Notes under the pieces: model-generated | Told to the model about the DNA's origin: nothing | What the model saw: only the letters and a program-made list of their open reading frames with translations | The model's database searches: none | Assembly: GCA_907165275.2 (NCBI GenBank) | Contig: OU015663.1 | Location: forward strand, 2,988,501-3,052,500 | Source of the DNA: Zygaena filipendulae | Taxonomy: Eukaryota; Arthropoda; Insecta; Lepidoptera; Zygaenidae | Direction: 5' to 3' | DNA: 64,000 nucleotides | In this document: piece after piece, positions 1 through 55,200 of the stretch | Numbering within the stretch: position 1 is the stretch's first letter | Layout of the letters: each line of letters opens with the position of its first letter | Position numbers and translations under genes: made by a program

Positions 1-2663
1 GGCCCGACACAGTTCCCAGTGCAAATATTTTTATCTAATAAACAGTTACCTTAAATTTAACAGCAATAATAAATACAAGAGAAATGCACAATAGAGTGTA
101 AAAAAAATGTCTACAGACTCCGAAAAGGTTCACACCCTTCGATTTAATTTGAACTGACCATTACCAATAAAGTCAAACTTTCACGATTTTAAATTAAATA
201 AACTAAAATTATCTCTTAACTCTCAATGTCGTTTGGTAATTAAAAATAAATCAAAAAAATATTATTATTTCATATTTCATTGCATTGCAAGCATCTTTAG
301 CTCAGACTCGAATTTTCCAATGAATATAATATGGTACAGGATAATCTAGAGTGGAGCCGATTTCACCATCACTCACTTAAGAACACATGATTATTTCCTT
401 ATTAAATGTCGAATTAACTTCTAAATTGAACCAAAACTAGTAAAGATTTCTCGTAAATCTGTCTAAAAGATAATATTTATATAGCAAGGAGACTTGTTAC
501 AATTAAAGCACGGTGTGAATGTAAGATTTTTGGCTAAAAAAAAAAACACTTTGTACATTTAAAGTTTATGAATGGGATTTACCCTCTGCTCAAAAATTAT
601 TTGGCCCTTAAGATTCTTTATAAAATCTAGACTCGAATGTACGCGTTATTATTTGGCTTTCTAATAAAATACGGGGCATATTTTCTAAATTGACCGGTTA
701 GATTTAATGAAAAATAAATTTAACCTTATTGTGTACACAAATCAGACGATACAATGATAACATATGCCGCTTTCCAAGGTGGCTTCTTTATGGAATGGTG
801 CATGTTTATATTATTTAAAAATAAAAAAATATAATAATTTAAGTAAAGTATGTTTATAAGTTAAGAAGCAAAGTCACTCGGAGCACTTTGTGACACCCTA
901 TGGCTCTAGAAACAATTTATCTTCAAGCATATGCTAACATTCTTAAACTGACAATGTCGGAGATGATCACAGTATCAGCTGGCAATTTTTTCACAAGTGC
1001 TGGCAATATTTAACGATATTTATAACTCACAAATGTTACATGCTAATTTATAGCATAACATAATTACTTCCATGTCAATAGTTGCGCTCACAGCAAAACG
1101 AGCAGCAAAAGCGTTGTTATCACAAACAATTTTGAACTTTATCGTTGAAGAAATAAGAGCTAAACGAAAATTTTATAAACGACTGTGTGATTTAGGTGGA
1201 ATTGATTACATTTACTATTATGGGTCTGTGCCAGACCAAATGAAAAATGCTCGAACATTTTCTATGTCACTAAAGTAAAAAATCTTTAAGTAAAAAATTC
1301 AATGCATACGACAAGCATCTCCTCGGGAAAACTTGATGTGCTTAAGGATTTTAAACTAAAGACAATAACATAGATTTTTAATTAGTGACATCAAAAAAAC
1401 GCACAAGGAATTTTGCGTTTGATCTGTACGGCCCTAAGAGCAACCCTGGGGCAGTTCTATGAAAAATATCAAGGCAAATTGGAAACGAGGCGACACGACA
1501 AATCTTACAACTTCTTTAAGGCGCCTGCAGCCGGATAACTAGCAAAAAAGCTACTCCCAAAAAATATATTCAGATGTAAATAAAAAATGTTAAAGTCAAG
1601 TGGCAGTTATTGGGAGATTTGTTTTCTACTTTTTGGTAATAAATTTCAAATAATGATGAATTTAGCTTTTCTTTTTTTACCTAGTCTGACGACTACAGGT
1701 GCCTTGAAATTTAAAATCCTTCATCATGTCGTCACATAATTTCATAGGAAAGCCCCGGGAGTCGTCATACTTTATTGAATAAATAGCCGTAAACTAACGA
1801 CCATCGACTTATATGAATATAACATCAACAGAACTCTACAAATTTCATCAATATGTATAATGACCCCTGTTTAGGCTAGGTGGCCCGGCTTAGGGCACAG
1901 CGTCCCGAGTCACTCGTAGCGTCCCCGCACTCGCTACCACTGCACTGCCCTGTACTGCACTGCCCTGCACTGCACTGCCCTACACTGCACTGCCCTACAC
2001 TGCACTGCACTGCACGTCCACACCGCACCCGTCGCACTTGACAAATTTAATGAGACGAAGAAAAGTCCAGAATTTGCAGGCTACTAGACACGACAACGAC
2101 GTGTAACCGATAGTTGTGTAGTAATTTTTGAAGACTTTGCAACAGCCAACAGTAAAGTTAGCGGTACCAGTAATTTTATCTCTTGTGCTAGCTATAGATA
2201 TTTTGTGTTTTTAAACGACTTCTATAAAAGGAGGTTCTCAAAGTTATGGACAGATTATTTATTATAGTAACTTTTAATTAAAAGGCCTTTATATCCAGAC
2301 TTACACAGAAAGTCGGGTTTAGATGTGAGTCCGTTTTTACACTTACATCCCGCGTACGTGAACAGATGGTGTACACGTTTCTTTCTTTCTGTACCGATCC
2401 CAAGAATTATTAGCTAAGCAAATCATTAATTAGCATTACGTTACTGAAATTTCACGGTTGCGTTGTCGTTGCGTGGTTTGAAACGAAAGTGTTGCACGCT
2501 CGGTCTCGCGCGAAACGAGTTCGCGCCGTGTGTCCCGGCCCGGCGTTGGCGCACTCTCCTTGCTCGCGCGGCGGTCGGTCCGGCGAGGCGCCCCGGGCGG
2601 CTGCGGGGGCGGCGGGACGAGCGCCCCGGGCGCGGGGGGCGGCGGGGTCGGCGGCCCGGGGCG
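1..2663. other. Probable 3' UTR and downstream flank of the B56 gene
   Basis: The part next to the stop (about 2500-2663) is CpG- and GC-rich; the rest is AT-rich. Several minus-strand AATAAA signals occur (plus-strand TTTATT, for example near 1772 and 2258), so the cleavage site cannot be chosen. A 68-codon plus-strand open frame at 1072-1278 (MSIVALTAKRAAKALL...) resembles nothing I recognise and lacks splice or promoter support. Confidence 0.4.
1937..2014. repeat. Short minisatellite, CACTGCACTGCCCTG units
   Basis: Direct units of about 15 bp alternate CACTGCACTGC with CCTG/CCTA variants. It lies in the probable 3' UTR or flank of the B56 gene. Confidence 0.8.
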
Positions 2664-48323
<45,660 letters not shown>

Positions 48324-49486
48324 CGTCTCCTGCGAACAATAATCCCACTGAAACACCCACAACACCAATTTTATGCACTAAAACCTGTGATTTTAACTGA
48401 TTTTTAAAAGGAAAACATGCAGTAAGTGCCGCATACCAGAAAACGGACTGACATGACGTGCATTTACAAATACGCTAGGTGGGTAGCTATAGCTGCTGAG
48501 TGATGCGTAAACGAAAGTGCCGACTTTATAATTATAAATGCCATTAATGTGTCACAGAACACTTCTATTTTGTATTCTCAAATAAATTTATATTACTTTT
48601 GAGGTGTTTATCAACTCACTTTTTCTTTTTTTGGCATGTTATATTGGTAAATAAAGCTGAAATTACAACTTTTTGATCAACATCTACTGACATGAAGTTT
48701 GTCGTTGAAAACAGTCTGTGATTGGCTGCAGCCACATAAAAAAGGTGGTCACGTGACTCCATTAGTGTGGAGAAGCAGTAGACCCAAACCTACCGATTTT
48801 TCGGTAATTACACCGATATAAAACTCACGAATTGTATCGGTTTTTCACGACTTGAAATTAAAATAAATTAGTAAGTAAAACTACTTACTAAGTACTTTTG
48901 AATAACATCAAACGTATGTTTGTAAACAATAAATGCTTCTAATTAAAAAAAAAACAAAATTACAGTATTACACATACTTGCTGCAGTTTCCATTCCTTCC
49001 AATCTCCAAAACAAAATTGCAATAACCAGACATACACGTAATATGGCGGCCAGCGCTTGATGTAATACCCCTGAATTCCAAACTAGATCGGACGGAAGAA
49101 AGTCTCGTTTGCACGTTTTTTCGGCGTGACGCATGATGATTTTTTTTTTTTTTTGCAAGTTTTTAACCGACTTACAAAAAGGAGGAGGTTCTGCATTCGG
49201 CTGTATGTATGTTTTTTGGGAATAAATATTAATATAAATGGGATTAAATATCGAGTACTGACACGAATTTTCCCATTGGTCTTATCCTTTCATCTCAAAA
49301 TGACAAAGTTTTTGCTTTATTGATTGGACTACTTCAGAGTTTTATTATTTTGTAATAATAGCAATTTTATTATTATATATCATAAAATACGTTTGTTTTT
49401 AATGTTTTGATCTTTCTCATTCTCACCCTAAATAATATAATACTATCCTCTAATTTTTTATCGACACGAAAATTAATGACGGCACT

Positions 49487-49512
49487 ACCCTCAGAAGAAT
49501 TTATTCTTCTGA
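49487..49512. repeat. 12-bp perfect hairpin
   Basis: CCTCAGAAGAAT and ATTCTTCTGAGG are inverted around TT. Confidence 0.85.
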
Positions 49513-50088
49513 GGCACTACCAGTCCGCTATCTTCGATTCCCGTCAAAAACTCCACTTGAATTATCTGTGCACTAGTACTACTAGTAGTAGGTACTATAG
49601 TATTACGTTATCTGTGTCTCGTCATATCTGTGACCCAATGAAAGTACAATTTGTAAGGTTTGTGAGTACGTAACCACGGGCACAAGTCTATTGATAGATG
49701 GTGCCATTACTTCAGAGGTAAAGTAACCACGGGCACACTACGGGTTCAAACAGTACTTATTATTGCCGCCAGAGACACAAAATAGCTTTTATTTTTGTTT
49801 GGTAAATAACAGATTACTTGATTTTTTTATGCTTATGGAACATTTAAAAATATGTAAAGCATTTTTTATTTAGTAATTTCGCTTTATCTTCGTTTTACAC
49901 AATGGTGAAATGCAAACACGTAGTGGTTACTCGCTCAGCGCGCAGCGTAGTGATTATTTGCTCAGTATTATATTATCTGTGGCTCAGTGCACGGTCTCTA
50001 TCGACAATTATACGTTTGCTGTGCTCAGCGCCTCCAACGGCGTCTATCGGCAGTCACTCAGAACTACTTATTTTTTTTTCTTAGAAAT

Positions 50089-51458
50089 GAGACCCCTTTG
50101 TACCTACCGCCGCACTCAGAGTCGACTTTAATGATTACTAAGTTAAGAATAGATTTTTAAAACAAAACTGCCGCAATCAGACAAGTTTAATAAATTAATT
50201 TTAATTGTTTGTTTTTGTTTTAAAAACTCTTTATTACACAATAAATGACAAATATTACACTTAGATCTAATTCACAAGTATAAATTCCAAGAAATTAAAT
50301 CGTTACTCAGGCTTAAACCTTTATGAACATGATTGGACATCTGTTGTAACAAATAAATAAAAATAAAAGAACAAATAATAGTGTGGAAGGGCTATGTATG
50401 TCTTAGGAATGACTATACATATTTTGAAACATATTCATAGGAAATCATTGGGTTGACTACAACTTACGTATTACGTACTTACGTATGTAGGTACGTAACG
50501 CACGCGCGTACATACAACCCGTATCTTGATTATTATTTATTTTATTAATAGCTAAAAAATAAATAAATAAGTATTTTAGGTACACATAAGTAAAAGGTGG
50601 GTAGCAAGTATATTTAATAAGCATACGTCGATACATTGACACGGTATTATACCTACCGACCATACATTAAAAAACCAATGTTATTGACATTCGTCTAGGA
50701 AATAGTGATGTGGGAGACGATATCGATGATATTTATTTTTATACGGTAAGTTAGTTAATCTAGTACCAAAGAGTATATTCTAGTACGACCAAGTGCGGAG
50801 ACCAGATGGTTTAGGTAAGTGATGTGGGTTTTTAGTCATGAAAAATTTTTTCGAAAGTTTTAAAATAAAATCTTTGATTAGAGGAAATTTAATGGAATAA
50901 TGTAATGAATGTAAGTTGGTTCTAAACGGAGTGTTGTAAGCAAGTTTTAAGGCTTTGTTTTGTACTACTTGTAGTTTTGAGTAGTTAGAAATGGAGATGC
51001 TACTCCTAACTCCACACAGGGGCAGCATATGTTATGCATGGTCGGACAAGTGTTGCATAGATTTTTAATTTCGTGGCAGAACAAAGGTTGGCACGTCTGT
51101 TAAGTACAGGACTCAAGGCGTTGATGGCTCTAATACCTTTTAGGCGTAGGATATCAGTGTTGCTATTCCAATTAAGTTTACTGTCCATAATGAGACCAAG
51201 GTATTTAACGTTAGTCTTCCATGGAATGAGTACTCCATCGGTTTTAAGTTGCAATTTGGGTTGCGAACGCATGCGAGTAAACATGATGGCCTCTGTTTTT
51301 GTTTATATTGTTATTTTAATTGGCATTTAACTAATCTCATTAAATGCCAATTAACATTAATTTAATGAACTTCTCTAATTGCGGCAGTTTTGTTTAAAAA
51401 TTTATACATGTACTTAACTAAGTAAACATTAAAATCGACTCTGAGTGCGACCGCTAGA
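50089..51458. mobile_element. Foldback element split by a LINE insertion
   Basis: CGCACTCAGAGTCGACTTTA through AAAACAAAACTGCCGCAATC at 50090-50176 recurs in reverse complement at 51375-51455. The arms are about 90 bp and differ at scattered sites. The LINE fragment lies entirely between them. Confidence 0.7.
50215..51300 (-). pseudogene. Jockey-like LINE fragment, reverse-transcriptase C-terminal region
   Basis: The minus frame 51284-51006 carries VKYLGLIMDSKLNW and a YATLVRPCITYAAPVWS motif, typical after the RT domain of jockey-type LINEs. It shifts frame near 51010 into SNYSKLQVVQNKALKLAY (to 50780). The 3' end has AATAAAG near 50230. It is 5'-truncated at about 51300. Confidence 0.75.
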
Positions 51459-51799
51459 CTTGCATGTATATACAATTTTTTGAGGGAAACCTCTAAATAG
51501 GGTGTTAAGAAAAAAATATTTTTTTAATTACATACATTTTATTTTTTAAACAAAACTAATTGGCATTAAGTAATAGTAGATATAGTAAAAATAATCTCTA
51601 AACCTCAGACGAACGACTTTTTTATTTCGTCTGAGCTCTAAACCACTTAAAATAAAAATAAAAACCTTACGGTATCTACATACTAAATTAGGGCCATATT
51701 GCCTTATATTCAGTCTCAAAATTAAAATTTTCAAAATTAGAATTAAACTTTTGCTCTATTACATAAACTAGTGTTTTTTTAGAGAACATTCAAACTAAT

Positions 51800-51993
51800 T
51801 ATTTAAATTCGAAAGTGAGTTTGTTTGTTTGAAAATGTTACCGCTTTCACGCCATAACGGCTCATCCGATGACCATGAAATTTTGCATACACGTTACCAG
51901 GGGGTACAGAGAAGGACATAGGGTACTTTCATCCCGAAATTCCCGCGGGAACTCCGAAATTAACACGGGTGAAACCGCGGGGAACAGCTGGTA
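51800..51993 (+). mobile_element. Helitron-like element 3' of DRC9 copy B
   Basis: GGAATTCCCGCGGGAACTCC is conserved apart from one change, and it ends GTGAAACCGCGGGGAACAGC. It lies 50 bases beyond the DRC9-B stop codon. Confidence 0.7.
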
Positions 51994-52045
51994 ACCAAAT
52001 AAACTATCAATAAATCCAATCGGTCGGAAAAGATGGAAGTAACGT

Positions 52046-52240
52046 TTATTTTTTCTTGGCTGGAGCACCCTTCTTCTTGACAACTTTGTACGGACCGAGT
52101 TGCAGCCGCACCAGGAGACCGCGCCACCAAGCTTGCACAGTGATGGCGGAATTGGTCATCTTTTCGCGGTACAAGCGAGCCTTCTCACGCTCTTCCTTGA
52201 AGTGGTTCCAGGCTTTCATCATCTCGTCGTGTTTCTCGAT
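52046..52240 (-). CDS. DRC9-B exon 8, IQ motif and stop
   Basis: It encodes IEKHDEMMKAWNHFKEERE to the lysine-rich end, with a TAA stop at 52048-52046. The calmodulin-binding-type IQ motif VQAWWRGLLVR is intact. An AATAAA (52050-52045) overlaps the stop codon. Confidence 0.93.
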   Translation of the reverse strand: MEKHDEMMKAWNHFKEEREKARLYREKMTNSAITVQAWWRGLLVRLQLGPYKVVKKKGAPAKKK

Positions 52241-55200
52241 CTAGACGGACAGAGAAATGTCAATGTTTTCTCCTACCTCCTGTTTCCACCAGAAAACCCA
52301 AAACTTGTTAAACCAAAGGAGATCAAAGTGACCGACGAAGAATTGCAAAGTTGAAGCGGCATTGGCTGGGGACCATTGCCCGTACGCGGACGGTCGTTGA
52401 GGTAGAAAAGTTCTTGCATGGCGACTAAACGCGGTATGGGCAAACCTCACATAAGATGGACGGACGGGATGGGAATGATCGCAGGACCTGGTTGAATACG
52501 AGAAGCGCAGTATCGGTCGTCGTGGAGGTCTTTGAGTTTTATGATAATTATGACGATTTTCTCAAACAGGTGATTGCGAATTGAATTAACGCAAGCTGGT
52601 TGAGGCTCACCGTTCTCTCCAAGTCCAGCCTCGTGTCAAGCTGGTTCTGATAATCATTCTTCTTTATCTGTATTTTCAAATCTATCGCTTCCATATCCTT
52701 GTCGTACTTCGCCATCCAACTTTCAACTTTCTCAAGAGTTTCCTGCAAAAGTTGGTAAAGTTCGTCGGACTAACGACAACCATGCCCAAGAATTGTGCTG
52801 TATAATGTATATGTATACTCCCCCCCCCTCGGATCCCAGAGCTCTTAGCTATATCTGTAAACTCTCGTTAATTTTAATACACCTTACTAACCCATACCAA
52901 TATTATAAATGCGAAAGTAACTCTATCCGCCTGTCTGTCTGTTACGCTTTCACGCCTTAACGGCTCAACCGATCATCATGAAATTTTGCATGCAAATGGT
53001 CATGGGCTTAAAGAAGAACCTAGAGTACTTTTTATCTCGGAATTCCCGCGAGAACTTTGATATTTACGCCGGTGAAATCTAACGAAATTTTGATACACAT
53101 TGTCAAGGGTGTAGAAAAGGACATAGTGTACTATTTACTCTGAAATTCTCGCGGGAACTCTGAAATTCACATCCACATTTTATTAGTTAAGTTTACATTA
53201 GACATTGAGGAACATTGCAATTTGCACCGCAACGTTATGTTAAATTAATAATAATAAAGTTTATTTGGCCACAAACAGTACTATAATCAATAACTATAAC
53301 GCGGGTACAACCTCATTCGAGAGCTGTTACTGGTTTTATTTTAACTTGATTTAAATTTTAACCAGCCTACATTGATCCCAATGTTGATGAGTAGGTCTAC
53401 TTCGTAGTGGACCCTCTGCTCGTGGTCGCTCCGCCGCTTGAAGTACTCGATGGTCTCCGTCGGTGGGAATTCTTCGTCTTTGATCGTCTGTATGTGCTGC
53501 TCGGTGCGCGCGCGCTGCCACCCGTCCACGTAGCGGCTTCGAGTTTCGGCATATATACCGGCATCCTGAATTAAGGGTTAGTCTATTTAGATTTATTTAT
53601 TTATTTATTTATAGTTAATTATAACGGTAAAATAAAAACACCAATTACAACAATTAACAGAGAAGACACTCTCGTATACTTAGTCACACAAAACCTCAAG
53701 CATGCCGTCATTATCTCATGCCATGCATCCACAAACAGATCACACTCAGGGTCAGCAATGAGAAGGGCATTGAGAGCATCCAGGGTGCGTTACACTGGGG
53801 AACCAGCTCTGGATACCGTTCGGCATACAGGTTACAAGCATCTTACAGGCAAATGTAAGTTGATCGAGACCTCTTCGGACCTCCAACGAATTGAAACCTA
53901 GCATTCCTAAGAGGTAGTTGGTAGGGTACATATATGGAAAGTAAAGGTGAGTCCTCTTAAACAAAAATCTCAGAAAAGCTTTTGTACCTTTTTAAGACTC
54001 AAGATCAGGGAAACTGTAGTGTATGCTGTAGTAGATGGACTATCTAGTCCGTATTAAGGGTTACCGTTAAATATCCCAAATCATAAACCCAAACCCAAAT
54101 TGCTCTTCCCCACCTCCCCCCTCAACAAAAACCTAAATCCGCGCCTGTGTACTACTAGTCACTTTTGACTGCGTCGCGTACGTAAGAATGCTCGTGCGTA
54201 AATATTAGATACAATATCTAATGTTGCTGCGTTGCTGGAGCTATAGATTATGTACGTAAGTAAACACTTATATATATATTATATTAAAGTTATTTGTAGG
54301 AATGTCTACGTACATAATATTAAGACAAAAATGTTCGTCGTTCATTTCGAATAAATTATTTAAGCTTAGAATTTTACAGAAGTTTACCTCTACTTGTGAC
54401 TTCAACGTATCTATGACAGTATCCGTATCGTAAATAACCGTCTTGATGTGGTTCCGCTGCTGCCGTAGCTGCCTTCGAAGGTCACGAACGCACCTGCAAT
54501 AATCTAAATCTGAGTGCTTGTCATCTTTTTTACTCCTGTAACCTTTCCAAAGTAAGTAAAATATGGTTTTTTCCCGATTTATATTTAGATGGACAATAAA
54601 CCCGGTTTTACCCCGAACACCACTACACTTACATTACACTTACATTCTATTGTTTACCTACAGCTGACGGATGCTATAGGTAGTTAGGTAAAATTAAAAT
54701 TAACCTTGTTCCGTTAGCCTGGAAGATTGACTAAAGTCGGATGCTTAAAGGCATTCGAGCCTGCCTTTGAACAAAATATCAGTTTGCAGCGTATAATCTA
54801 TTTGATGTCTTACCCTTTGTGCTTCGTTTCGTCTTCAGCGACATAGAGGCGGTAGTCATCGCGCGATATGCGCTGGTTGACATGATCAGTCAGTGCTTGG
54901 AAAGTTCGATTCAACGAAAGATCTATGTATGTGGACTTTACAACTTCGCTGAAGTAGTTTCTGGAGAATGAAAAAAATTGAGGCATAGCTCCGCATAGTC
55001 TTTAATAACAAGTAAGTACCTATACTAAGTAACACCGCAGTTAGACTTCCCTTTTTACTGTTAACTTCTCTCAAACGGATTCGTATAGGTATTATCTGTA
55101 GATATTAGTCAGAGAAGTTTAAGATAAGTAGGTAATTATTATGCTTGGCTTCAATGTGAGAATCACAATATCCAGCTGTTTATTCAAATCAACAAAGATT

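Larger units (their letters stand above)
48330..52040. other. Intergenic interval between the B56 gene and DRC9 copy B
   Basis: It holds the presumed upstream region of the B56 distal promoter (48.35-48.9 kb), a LINE fragment nested in a foldback repeat (50.09-51.46 kb) and one Helitron-like copy (51.80-51.99 kb). The remainder shows no gene I can support. Confidence 0.5.

Noticed and set aside
1072..1278. 68-codon plus-strand frame MSIVALTAKRAAKALL...
   Set aside because: Unrecognised, no promoter or splice support, in probable 3' UTR or flank. Chance length for this composition.
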